From Phaeoceros laevis (taxonomy: Eukaryota > Anthocerotophyta > Anthocerotopsida > Notothyladales), in contig JBNGIQ010009078.1 of the NCBI GenBank assembly GCA_049999765.1, forward strand, positions 57,366 to 92,496: a DNA stretch of 35,131 nucleotides, in the 5' to 3' direction. Both the position numbers and the translations under genes were made by a program. A model generated the notes under the pieces. That model did not search any database and had not been told where the DNA came from. It worked only from the letters and a program-made list of their open reading frames with translations. Shown in pieces: positions 11,755 to 21,931 of this stretch. The stretch's first letter is position 1, and every line of letters starts with the position of its first letter.

Positions 11755-12119
11755 GGATACTCCGCTAGCTCCTGCTTGCAAGCTCCTCTTTTTATAGTCA
11801 CCTACCTTTGAAGGGCAGACAACTTTGAAAGGCACACGGCCGTTTCTTTCCTATACCGGTGACGCTTCCCAGTTAGGGCTCCACTCTCGTTTTTGAACTT
11901 CTTCTCTGCTTCAAGTTTTTGCCGTTTGCGGCAGGTTCCTGTCCGTCCGTCCGTCCGGTCGTTTGAGCATTTGGCGCCTGTTGGCTTGGAGATTGAAGCA
12001 CCTGGCTTGGACGTTGGTGTGGCGCCACGGATTGCACAAGGAGGGAGGCAGGGCTTAGAAGAGCAAGAGACGGAACACAAGCTCCGCTTCGCGCCCAAGC
12101 AGGGCCGAGGGAGCGGAGC
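11755..12119. promoter_or_regulatory. Divergent promoter, sterol isomerase / API5-like
   Basis: The 365 bp between the two start codons must hold both promoters and 5' leaders. A short CCGT tandem tract lies at about 11940-11957, and GC content rises toward the API5 side. No TATA box is assigned. Confidence 0.55.
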
Positions 12120-15100
12120 ATGGCCGCGGAGGATGAGTCTGCGGCGGTGGAGAAGCTGTACGAGTTTGGCGAGCGGCTGAACGAGTCTAAGGACAAGGCC
12201 AAGGTACTGGGAGGGAGCATTGGATTGGCCTTGTGTGGGGAGCTTTGTTGTGGCTGGCACACTGTTGGACTGGCGGATGTTCGTAGCCCAGCTCAGGGAG
12301 TGGTGCGGGTGTGCAGAATGAGAGCGATTACTTGGGAATTATTGCTGCGGCGAAACAGAGCTCCAAGGCGAAGCAGTTGGCAGCACAGCTTATCCCCCGC
12401 TTCTTCAAGTTCTTCAACAGCCTGTCGTCGGCAGCCATTCACGCACAGCTGGACCTGTGCGAGGAGGATGAGCTAAGGGTGAGTTCCTCGGCTGGGGTGG
12501 GGTGGGGTGGAGTGGGATAAAGAGCACGTCTTGTACGTTGCGGGCAAATTTTGGTTGTCATATTCTGCTTTGCGGGCAAGATCATCTTGGGTGGTACCTT
12601 GTTGCTTTTGGTTTAAACCCGAGATGTTCTGTCTGTGCTCAGACAGCCGGGGCTCCACCCTTCGGTAAATTGCTGCGAATTCTTTTTGAACTTGAACACC
12701 TCCCAGCAATCGAGAGTTACAGACATTTAGGTCAGCCTGCTAATACTGATTCAGCTGGTAAGAACACCAGATTCCATACTTTGATGTTTGTGTGAGGGTG
12801 ACAAGGATGTCAGGCGGTTTTCTTTTCTGGAGAGTGGTAACTTCAATTTAGTTTTAACTAGTCTTCTTAGCTGTACTCCTTGCGCGTCCTATTCCTGGAC
12901 GTCCTTGGAGCCATGGTTTGGGCAAGTAATTGTTGCCTTTTTTTGAGGAATGTCCTTGAATTGTTATCCACTGAGAGAATCCTAGTGGCCCGTCTACATT
13001 GTAGGTGTAGAAGCACATGAACATTTTAGATTCTGCAGTCATTCTACAAATACTTAACACGGGAGATCGGATTAGGGTTTTTGCTAGGAGAACACCTGAA
13101 TCGGAAAGCAAGCCTCAGTGCCACATGAACTTGACATAACAATAATCCCGTTAAGATGTTTTGGCCTCCCCTCAGCATGCTAGTTCTTGGGTTCTTTTTA
13201 CCACTCCACGGTTGGATTCAGAAGTCAAGGCACATTAGTTTTTCACAAATCTCCGTAAAGGGATCCTGATTGTTGGTTTTTTCCTAACCAGAGAGTGATC
13301 ACTGATGCGAGTACCCCTCTCTCAAGGAACCGCAGATAAAAAAGATAGTGTTGTTTGAGTTGTGATGCACATTATCCTGGTTGAACTCTGTTTTCCGGCA
13401 AACATCTTGTATTCTTCTATCTTTTTGTAGGGATTCTAGTCTCTGATTCTTTTCTGTTTTGCTTGCAGATTAGGGTGGTTGCTATCCGAGGTCTTCCGCT
13501 ACTCTGCAAAGACACTCCAGAGTACCTCCCCAAGATTGCTGACGTGTTGGGCCAATTGCTTGTTTCTGGTACTTCTTTCTCCTGGTCTCTGTTTAGGAGA
13601 GATAGGTAGGCGCAGTGAAGAAGATATGTCAAGTGTAATGGTCAATATAGGTTTACAGCAGACTTTTGATCTTCCAGTAGAATGTATCGTTCGCTATCGT
13701 GAACAGAAGACTGGAAGAAGCAGTATGTAGAAGAGGATTAGAATGAATTGTGCAATGAATACTCCATACTCATGTGAGAGTACCAAATTCTTGTGGAATC
13801 CTACAGAGGAAGGCTTGGAAAGAGATGCTGTGCAGAAAGCCATGATGACTGTGCTGAGGCAGGATGCAAAAGGTAACTGGTGATCGGAGCATGTATTTGA
13901 CCTTGGAGATCTTTCCAAATTGTCCTTGTCATGGACCCTGACCTGGCAATGTATTGAAACGGACAGCCTCCTTAACAGCACTGTTCAAGCACATTGAAAC
14001 TGGAGAGGAAAACCTTCGAGAGAAGGTCATAGTATTTGTGAGAGACAAGGTATTATGTTTATGTCTGTTTCACTGCACCCAAGGTATTATGCGTATTACT
14101 GCTGTTTGTTTGGGCGTGTGGATTTGAAGGGCACTGATATTTATTGTTTTTCCTGCCTTTTCAAGGTTTTTCCCATTAAAAAGGAGCTCATGGGCTTAAA
14201 TGAGGAAACAGAGCGTCATGTTACTGACTTGATTAAGAAGGTGCTCCCTCTCTTCCTTTTGTCAAATGTCTCCCTCTTCCTAGCTTGCCTACCTACTCTT
14301 AGACATCATTTAAGGGAGAAGCCACAGCCAATATCTGTCAAGTAGAATACCCTGGCCATTTGTAGTCCTCCTGGCTTGTCTGAAGTCTATGTCTGCTATG
14401 GACTCAAGGCACATTTCTTTGTGATCCTTCTGTACATTCTAATTGCAGATGATAAGCCTTTACTATTTATAGACGAGAGTTTGAACTTGACAAAACTTCA
14501 GTCCCATTGCAAGTAGCAAGCTCGTGACCTGGACTCCTGTATGCAAGGTAGTCCTAGCACCTAAAATTAAGATGTACATGTATCGCAAGGAACAGATTTG
14601 TGACAACCATTTGTGTTCGCAGATTTTGCAAGATGTCACGGGGGCTGAGTTCAAGATGTTTATGGACTTCCTTAAAAGTCTTCATCTGTTTGGGGAGAAA
14701 GCTCCTCAAGTTCGTGTTCAAGAACTGTTGGAAATTGTTGAGAGCCAGGCCGATCTTGATGCCCAATTTAATGTAAGCATCATATGGGTTTTCATGGGTT
14801 TCCTGAGATGTCAGCATGCCTGTATAGACGTCTCACATTAATTTTGAGCCTAAAATGCTGTTTTGGATTGAATTCTGTTTGTTTGCAGGTTACAGATACA
14901 GACCATATTGACCGGCTGATGTCTTGCCTGGGCATGGCGTTACCTTTGTATGCGGTAATCCCCTTCTTGTCACATAGTCGTCAGCTCACACCTGCTGACT
15001 ATTCTCTATATTAAGGCCGTGGCATCTGAATTGACAATCCTTCGTCTTTCTCCAGAGGGGAGCCTCAAACAGCAGATTTTTCAATTACATCAACAAGCAT

Positions 15101-16753
15101 TTACTTCCTGTTTTTGATGAGGTAAGTGCTTTGTTAATGTTTGTAACATGTTTGTTATAATTTTACAATTGAGCGGCTGTGGGCGTTGTTGTGCACAACG
15201 TGGGATGTTTGTATTCCTGGAATGACTTTTTTTTCGAGTCCACTGCAGCTCCCAAAAGAAAAAAAATCCATTTTATTAAGAAATCTTGCTGAAGGCTCCC
15301 CCTTCACGTCAGCCCAAGATGCGAGGAATCTTCTTGTGTCTATTCTAGAGCTGCTTAAGGTAAGATGGAACTGTTTATTGCGTTTTTTGGTAGACGGAAG
15401 TGTAGAACAGATTGCATGCGACTTCTTTCCAGCTTCCCTGCAAGGTGTTTCCACATAACAACTAGGCATAGAAATGTGCTTGTGCATGAACTAGAGGTAA
15501 AATACTTTAGAGTGTAAGTGCTCCTAGTCCTACAATATCGGTTTGTTTGCAGAAGTCTATTCCGAAAAGGAAAGCAAACGAAGATTTAAACCTTACGTCC
15601 GTGGAATGTCTTCTGTACACTTTTCATCAACTAGCACATAAGGTCCAATACCTCATTCTATGTTGCTCTTTATATATTCTCCAGTGACCATTTGTCTTTC
15701 TTGTTTCACTTGTGACATATGTCTCCGTGGTTACAATTCCTTCTCACTGCAGACTCCAAATACGACAAATAGCCTGTGTGGTTACAAGATAGTAACAGGT
15801 CAACCATCAGACCGGCTTGGGGAAGACTTCTCTGAACTTTACAAAGACCTAACAGAAAGGTGGAGTTAAGCAGCTGCTATGATGGAGTTGTAAGCTGGAA
15901 TGGCCTAGCAGACAATAACATGTCCAATGCTGCAGGTTAGCAGCGGTAGAAGATGTTGCGAGAACCTTTAGCAAGAAATTGGCACAAGGGATGTCTGAGC
16001 ATAAGAAGGCAATGGTTGCAGCCAAAGATGAGGCTGCAAAAGCTGAAGCAGTAAGTTGCACTTGATTTTAGTTTTCTTGTTTCCTGTCACTGAAACTGGA
16101 AGCAGCACCATCTTATTTGCGGTGGGTACTGTTGTCGGTTCTTTGCAGAAAAACAAAAAATCAGAAACTAGCACAGGCCTTCGCCTGTGCAACAATATTC
16201 TAGCTCTTGCTCAGGTATAACAACCATCATGCATCCACAAAATCTGAAAATGCCAAGCCTCTTTGAAGGGACTGTGGAAGGGTAAGGTATTCTGTTGTGC
16301 ATTTATCCCTTTCTTATGCATCTTATGTGCTGTCCAGCCACTTCATAGCAAGGTACCAACGTTTTTTGGGGAGACTAAAGTGTTCCATCTTTCCTGGAAA
16401 GAACCAGCAAAGCAACCAGCTCCCAATCATGCTGTTGCAACAACCTCTGCCGGGTAATGACTCTTGTGTCTTCTAAGTGAATTGACGGATTGCTGGCAGG
16501 GTGATATCTTGCTGTTTCATGACTTGCGTTATTGAGATTTCAACTTGTGACAAATTTATTGGACAGGACGTCAAAACGGCCTGGTGCCACCATCACCAAT
16601 GGAGCAAGTGCAAAGAAGGGTCGAGGTGATGGTGCTTCGCCACAACTTGTTAACAAGGCACTTGCTGGACTGTCACGAGGTGGATCGACAAGTAGAGGTG
16701 GCCGTGGAGGATCTTGGCGCAACAGGCGAGGTCGGGGAAGGGGTTTCTGGTAG
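12120..16753 (+). CDS. API5: Apoptosis inhibitor 5-like protein (API5), 16 exons
   Basis: Exons: 12120-12203, 12317-12478, 13469-13568, 13807-13872, 13979-14049, 14166-14240, 14623-14772, 14889-14954, 15056-15121, 15249-15359, 15553-15642, 15753-15859, 15936-16050, 16149-16214, 16338-16453 and 16567-16753. All joins keep frame and give 543 residues, close to the about 524 of animal API5. API5 proteins are nuclear helical-repeat (HEAT/ARM-like) scaffolds linked to mRNA-related complexes and suppression of cell death; rice API5 is needed for tapetal cell death. Conserved blocks include AAQLIPRFFKFF, HAQLDLCEEDE, VVAIRGLPLLCK, DVTGAEFKMFMDFLKSLH, VECLLYTFHQLAHK and FHLSWKEP. The C-terminal about 30 residues are an RGG-rich tail (SRGGSTSRGGRGGSWRNRRG), likely RNA binding. 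Intron 2 (990 bp) is the longest and holds nothing I recognise. An AATAAA lies at 17054-17059. Confidence 0.94.
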
Positions 16754-17336
16754 ATGGGCTTTCCAACTTGCAGAGGATTAGAATTCTGACCTATGAGGGA
16801 TCATCTTGGAGTTGCGATAGCACCTCGGGACTGTATCGTAATAGCTAGGAGGTTGGGGTCGCACTGCATAAGAGACCAGGGGACCCAGGTTCGCTAGCCT
16901 GTTGATTGTTGCAGTAGGGCTCCTGGTCTCGCAACTGTATTGTAGAACGCTGGTGGACCGGAAGATTTTTTCTCCAGACCTTGTCAAGTTGGTGGCATGC
17001 TTTCGCTCTGGGTCTGGATATGTAGAATGGATACTGGTTCTGGGAAGAGGATCAATAAAAGATTTTCTGCCCCTTCGATTCCAAGCTCCTCTAAGACCTC
17101 TTGCTAGACTTGTTTCCTATCCTTTGTTTATAGGCGGTCGAAGCCTCAAATCGGAATGTTTTTCTTCGTTTCCACCGCGAGGACGAAGTTCGACGAGAGT
17201 CACTGCGGCAACACTCCAGAGATGGCCTGGACGCTCACCGTTCTGGACGTGGTCCAGCTGGGGCGTGTCAAATGCTTGGAGCAGGACGAGGTGCGGGACC
17301 CAATCATCCGCATACAATCATATCCCATACCAGAAG
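16754..17336. terminator. API5 3' region with polyadenylation signal, and 5' flank of the PPR gene
   Basis: AATAAA at 17054-17059, about 300 bp after the API5 stop, is a plausible polyadenylation signal. The PPR reading frame is already open from 16902, but its first in-frame ATG is 17337. The PPR promoter or a short 5' exon probably lies between these points. Confidence 0.5.
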
Positions 17337-19862
17337 ATGGAAGCAACAAAGGCTCACGGTCCGAGGTGCAGCGATGGAATGCAATGCGTTTCAGTGTCCG
17401 CTTCTCCGAGGTCTTCATACCTACGCAACCGGAGTACCAAGGCAGCAGTTTGGATAAAGAGGTGGAGTACCTCACAGCTTGTGCTAGTGGATGTAGCATC
17501 CAAGACTGCTAGTTCGTGTGGCGAATGTGTAGAGGGGAATGATCTGAACTTGGAGTCACATCGAAGGGACGAACCTTCATGGACATCACTGATTTTGCAG
17601 CATACCAAGAGCGGGCAGAATAGACAGGCTCTCAGAATCTATGATGAAATGCGACGGAACGGAGTAAAGCCGAGCTCCTACACATTCGTAGCTGTATTGA
17701 AAGCATGCAGTAGCTTGAGGGACCTAGACAGCACAAAGCAAATTCATGCTCAGGTGGTTGAAAGTGGTTCTGATGTAGTGGTAAATGTGGGGAACATGCT
17801 GGTGGACGTGTACGCAAAGTGTGGGAGCCTCGCAGATGCAAGGCTTGTTTTCGAGAAGATGCCTCATCGGAATGTCGTTTCCTGGACAGCCATGATCTTG
17901 GGGTACGCAAACTTAGAGAAGGGTAAAGAGGCTCTGCAACTGTATGCACAGATGCAACAGGAAGGCGTAAGACCAAATGACCGAACTTTTGTTGCTGCAC
18001 TCAAGGCTTGCAGTGCTGTCGCAGCGTGGGACGAGGCAAATCAGGCTGATGGGATAATTCTGAAGAAACAGTGTCTAGAGCAAGTCAAAGCCATCCATTC
18101 AAACGTAGTAAACGATGGGTGCGAGTTATCGGTATATGTGGGGACAATGCTGGTGGATGCGTATGCCAAATGTGGCAGCCTGTGGGATGCTAGGGCTATT
18201 TTTGAGAGGATGCCTCAGCGTAACGTGGTTTCATGGACTGCTATGATCCTGGGGTACGCGCAGAAGGACGAAGGTGAAGAGGCTTTACAATTGTATGCAC
18301 GGATGCAACAGGAAGGTGTAGTACCGAATGACCGAACATTTGTTGGTGTTCTAAAGGCTTGCAGTAGCATGGCAGGACTGGAAGAGGGGAAGGAAACTGA
18401 TGGGATTCTTCTGAAGCAGCAGTGCCTTGACCAAGTCAGAGCCATCCACTTGAATGTAGTTAGAAGTCGGACTGAGTCAGATGTATTTGTTGGAACCATG
18501 CTGGTAGATGTGTATGCAAAATGCGGAAGCCTTGTGGATGCTAGGCGTGTTTTTGAGAAAATGCCTCGTAGGGATGTTGTTTCCTGGAATGCTATGATGT
18601 CGGGCCACGTGCAGATGGACGACGGTGCAGAAGCTCTGCAGTTATACGCGCGGATGCAACAGGAAGGTGTGTTGCCTAATGCTCAAACATTTGTTGCTGC
18701 ACTCAAGGCTTGCAGTAGGCTAGCTGCAACTAAACGGTGGGATGAAGCTGCTGGGAAACAATGGTGCCTGGAGCAGGTTCGGGCCATTCATTCAGATGTA
18801 GTGAAGACTGGGTGTGAATCAGCTGTAGTCGTGGGCAACATGCTGGTGGATGTGTATGCAAGATGTGGCAGCCCGGTGGTTGCCAGGTGTGTTTTTGACA
18901 AAATGCATCATCATAGTGTGGTGTCGTGGAATGCCATGATCTTGGGGCATGCGCAGTCGGAACAGGGTGAAGAGGCCTTGCAGCTCTACGCCCGAATGCA
19001 AGAGGAAGGCTTGGTACCAGATGAAGGAACGTTCATTGGTGCACTCAAGGCCTGCGGTGTTCTAGCGGGACTGGAGAAAGGGAAGGAAATTCACGCTCAA
19101 GTCTCGAAGGCTGGACTTGATGTTACTGATTTGTCTGTTGCTACCAGTCTTATTGACATGTACGGAAAATGTGGGAGCATGGAAAATGCACAGCAAGTGT
19201 TTGATGCACTACTGACTAAAGACATTGTGACATGGGGTGCACTCATCGCAGGATATTCCCATCAAGGAGAAAGCAATCTTGTTTTTGACTTGTTCCAGAG
19301 GATGAAGAAGGAAGGTATTCAGCCAGACAGTATCACGTTTCTTAGCCTTCTCACTGCATGCAATCATGTGGGTCTAGTGGACAAGGGACACGAGTACTTT
19401 GAGGCCATGAGCTCCGACTACGGCATCACTCCAACCATTGACCACCATACCTGCTTAATTGACCTCCTTGGCCGAGCGGGCCAATTGGACAAGGCGATGA
19501 CAGTAGCAAAGAAGTTGCCATCCAATGCTGTGGTGTGGAAAGCTATTTTGAGTGCTTGCCAGAAGTGGGTGGATGTCGAGCGTGGAAGGCACGCGTTTGA
19601 ATGCGCTGTGAGGCTCGATGAAAATGATGCTGCTGCTTATGTCTTGATGGCCAACATCTATGCAGCAGCGGATATGGAGCAGGATGCACAAGAGATCAGG
19701 GCAATGAGAGGGAGGACTGGTGCATGGAAGAAGCCAGGACAAAGCTGGGGCACCGATCTGAGTGGGAACGTGCACACATTTCAGGTGGCAGATGCTCGAG
19801 AAAGCGAAAGTATACCTGAGAAGGTACAAGAGCTTCTAGTCAAAATGAAGTATGCGGGATGA
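17337..19862 (+). CDS. Pentatricopeptide repeat protein, PLS type with E domain
   Basis: A single intronless frame of 841 residues. PLS-class PPR proteins bind organelle RNA one base per repeat and act mostly in C-to-U editing, splicing or stability in plastids or mitochondria. The repeat tract runs from about residue 80 to 725, with recurring signatures such as DVYAKCGSL, VVSWTAMILGY, EALQLYARMQQEGV and TFVAALKACS. A C-terminal E/E+ region (about 725-841) contains RLDENDAAAYVLMANIY, WKKPGQSW and GNVHTFQVAD. The DYW deaminase domain is absent: the protein stops right after ELLVKMKYAG, where DYW domains usually begin, so any editing role would need a partner deaminase. Five central units are nearly tandem copies; three carry extra residues inside the unit. 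ATG 17337 is the first in-frame ATG; the region before residue 80 is not repeat-like and may be a targeting peptide. Confidence 0.88.
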   Translation: MEATKAHGPRCSDGMQCVSVSASPRSSYLRNRSTKAAVWIKRWSTSQLVLVDVASKTASSCGECVEGNDLNLESHRRDEPSWTSLILQHTKSGQNRQALRIYDEMRRNGVKPSSYTFVAVLKACSSLRDLDSTKQIHAQVVESGSDVVVNVGNMLVDVYAKCGSLADARLVFEKMPHRNVVSWTAMILGYANLEKGKEALQLYAQMQQEGVRPNDRTFVAALKACSAVAAWDEANQADGIILKKQCLEQVKAIHSNVVNDGCELSVYVGTMLVDAYAKCGSLWDARAIFERMPQRNVVSWTAMILGYAQKDEGEEALQLYARMQQEGVVPNDRTFVGVLKACSSMAGLEEGKETDGILLKQQCLDQVRAIHLNVVRSRTESDVFVGTMLVDVYAKCGSLVDARRVFEKMPRRDVVSWNAMMSGHVQMDDGAEALQLYARMQQEGVLPNAQTFVAALKACSRLAATKRWDEAAGKQWCLEQVRAIHSDVVKTGCESAVVVGNMLVDVYARCGSPVVARCVFDKMHHHSVVSWNAMILGHAQSEQGEEALQLYARMQEEGLVPDEGTFIGALKACGVLAGLEKGKEIHAQVSKAGLDVTDLSVATSLIDMYGKCGSMENAQQVFDALLTKDIVTWGALIAGYSHQGESNLVFDLFQRMKKEGIQPDSITFLSLLTACNHVGLVDKGHEYFEAMSSDYGITPTIDHHTCLIDLLGRAGQLDKAMTVAKKLPSNAVVWKAILSACQKWVDVERGRHAFECAVRLDENDAAAYVLMANIYAAADMEQDAQEIRAMRGRTGAWKKPGQSWGTDLSGNVHTFQVADARESESIPEKVQELLVKMKYAG

Positions 19863-20064
19863 GTCCCTGCCAGCTCAATCCAGGAGGTGATTGCCGACCG
19901 AATATCGCCAAAGGAACATGTTCAATCATCGAAGAGGTCAAAGGCCTTTACCCAGCTAATATACCTTCCCCTAGCTAGCTCAGTAGAGATCAAAAGTTTA
20001 AAAACGCAAGATTTCTTTGAGTCTTGACGAAGAAGAAAGAAGAAAGAGTTCCTTCTGCGTGCTT

Positions 20065-20580
20065 AGCTGTGTATCCAAGACATACTGTATAGGAGTTTAT
20101 TTATGGTGTGTGACTGTTCAAAACTTCCGCTTCATGATAGATTACTATGCTTTAGGTAGGCTTGTGGCGTAATGTGTACTAGGGCTGTGGTTTTCCCTAG
20201 ATGTAGGGTCCGGTCGCATTGGAACCTGGGGCGACATGTCGGGTCGTCTGAAGCCGGGTAACGGGGCCAGCTATAGGCCGTCGGAACGCTATTTCCTTCT
20301 GTTCCGTCGAACTGAAGTTTAAAGGTAGCGGAAACTATTTAGGAGGGAATCCAAATTCGAGTGTGAAGAGTTGGTCTGACTTTGCGCGTGGTCTGGCGGT
20401 TTTCTTGCATTTCGGGTGAACGGTTTCCGAATCTCGGCTAGTCGGCGAGGCATTATGGTAGTTCTGATTCGGTTTTGAGAGCTTGTGTTTAAGCTTGAGG
20501 CATGTGTCAAGTTTCGCACGCCGCAGGAGTTTTCTAGCGCCATAGGCTAGCTAGACACAAACTAGTCTAGGCTAGTATTA
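20065..20580 (+). repeat. Dispersed repeat, second copy, split by an insertion
   Basis: Positions 20065-20162 and 20549-20580 together match 312-440. The break between them is filled by a 380-bp element, so this copy is a filled site relative to the uninterrupted one. Confidence 0.7.
20163..20542. mobile_element. Solo-LTR-like insertion of 380 bp
   Basis: The segment begins TGTGGCG and ends TAGCGCCA, so it has TG...CA ends with short inverted termini. It is flanked by a direct duplication TAGGCT at 20157-20162 and 20543-20548. The uninterrupted repeat copy near 312-440 shows only one such site. This fits a solo LTR, or a small non-autonomous element. No coding capacity is seen and the parent family is not identified. 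Confidence 0.65.
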
Positions 20581-20586
20581 CTTAGA

Positions 20587-20776
20587 CTAGTTCTTTGTTA
20601 TAGTGATAGCGGGGAATCTAGGCTAACTAATAACAAACTAACACTAGCCTAGTCTTGTTATAGGCCACACAAGGGGGCATGAACAGTGCATTTTATTCGT
20701 ATGCCACATGCTCCACTACTCCACCAGCCCGTCGCACAAGAGCTAGATTCCCGGCTACCACTATAACAAAGAACTA
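20587..20776. repeat. Imperfect foldback (inverted repeat)
   Basis: Arm 20587-20619 (CTAGTTCTTTGTTATAGTG and following bases) is nearly the reverse complement of 20745-20776, about 30 matching bases with a 125-bp loop. A piece at 20617-20651 is also an inverted copy of 426-460, part of the dispersed repeat region. Confidence 0.6.
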
Positions 20777-20960
20777 CATAACTAGTCCCTTAAAATGCTA
20801 GTTACATAGCCTTTCACATAGGCTTTATAGTTAGACATTTATGCAGCTGAATATTAATCTGTTCAAAACCTGTAATTAATAAAGAAACCTTGTATGGTCA
20901 GATGAATGTAGCGTGACACCTACTTTCCATTGGCTGCTGCTCCTTATCTTGTGAAAAAAA

Positions 20961-21159
20961 GCGATTGAAGAGTGTTGTGAACAGGTAGATGTTCCCTTTC
21001 TTGAGTCGAGCGCGGGTTTTGCAACTGAATGCCTATTTTGACAACTTCAAGGAACTCGTCCCAGCTTGTGGAGGCTTCAAAGGAGGCACTCCAGATTACG
21101 CCAAAGAGAAACTAAAAGAGAAACTGGCCAATATTTCTGGTGGTGTTGCAGTATTCAAG
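20961..21159 (+). pseudogene. Chaperonin-60 gene fragment, upstream part
   Basis: Positions 20961-20984 encode AIEECCEQ, and 21088-21159 encode TPDYAKEKLKEKLANISGGV plus AVFK. In group I chaperonins (HSP60/Cpn60) these motifs follow one another about 8-12 residues apart, in the apical to intermediate domain. The stretch between them is too long and does not match, so it is an intron remnant or rearranged. A stop codon lies in frame just upstream at 20952. The next part of the family sequence resumes at 31723, beyond the retroelement. No other chaperonin exon is recognised nearby, so this is a fragment of a gene, not a working copy. Confidence 0.8.
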
Positions 21160-21512
21160 GGGTATGTACGTTGTCATGACAGCTTGTACCATGTCATGTG
21201 GAGTGTTGCTTTTGTGTTTAGCATTTGCATAGAAATAGGGCAGACCGAATGTTTGGTTATTACTGCCACGTAGGTAATTACTTTAACTAGGTGAACGCTA
21301 GTTACCGGCGGCGGTAGAATGCTTTTTATATCGCAAAGGAGCTGTGGCACGGAGGAAGACTTCAATGCAAAGGAGGCGCTGTTGTCTGCAGTGGAAGTGG
21401 AGGCGACACAAACGGCATGCGAGGGCCGACAGCCCTAACGGGACCGCCGCAAGGGTCCTTAGGGCGGGTCGGCAGTCTGAGCACGCAGTTTTTGCAATTC
21501 TCTCTTGGAAGG
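21160..21512. other. Sequence between the chaperonin fragment and the first long repeat
   Basis: A possible splice donor GTATGT lies at 21162, so this may be intron sequence. Positions 21485-21499 (GCAGTTTTTGCAATT) are the exact reverse complement of 21704-21718, just inside the retroelement. The stretch 21340-21480 is GC rich and unrecognised. Confidence 0.4.
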
Positions 21513-21704
21513 TGCCTGCTGGAGCGCAGCACCTGTACAACTCTGAATTCTCAATTGATGCCAGCATAGCCTGAGCTTGATGAATGTGTGAGTTTGTATG
21601 TGGAGAATTAGCTAGCTCACCCGGCGTAGCGCGGCATTGGACGCACGCACGCAGTTACCAGTGACTTATGCTGGTTCGACAGCAGCATGAGCACTGAGTT
21701 CTCA
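21513..21704 (+). repeat. Candidate 5' LTR
   Basis: It matches 31249-31440 over its whole length with five differences. It starts TGCCTGCTGG and ends GTTCTCA. It is short for a plant gypsy LTR but within the known range. Homology stops at 21511 and 21705. A 15-bp inverted repeat (21485-21499 and 21704-21718) brackets it, which is unusual. Confidence 0.75.
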
Positions 21705-21931
21705 ATTGCAAAAACTGCATGCTTGCTCACAGTTGGCAGTGTGCACGCTGATAGCTTGGTTAGCATCGGTGCTGATTAACACCATTGGTTGGTCTATGAA
21801 TGACTGACTGAGTGTGTGTGACGGCTTTCTAAGCTTACTGATTGGCGCTTGCCAGGTCGGTCTAGTTGGGAAGGCGCGGGAAGCATTATGAGTGTTTACG
21901 CCACCTTGTGCGTTGCAGATGGCTTAGCAGC

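Larger units (their letters stand above)
19863..20960. other. Repeat-rich intergenic region
   Basis: No gene is seen. It holds the interrupted copy of the dispersed repeat also found at 312-440, a 380-bp inserted element, and a foldback structure (20587-20776), each listed separately. Confidence 0.6.

Noticed and set aside
16902-17336. Extension of the PPR protein upstream of ATG 17337
   Set aside because: The frame is open but has no ATG, overlaps the API5 3' region including the AATAAA, and shows no repeat motif.
17156-17512. Overlapping open frame at the PPR N-terminus
   Set aside because: It is in another frame and has no domain; the PPR frame is the one that continues for over 800 codons.
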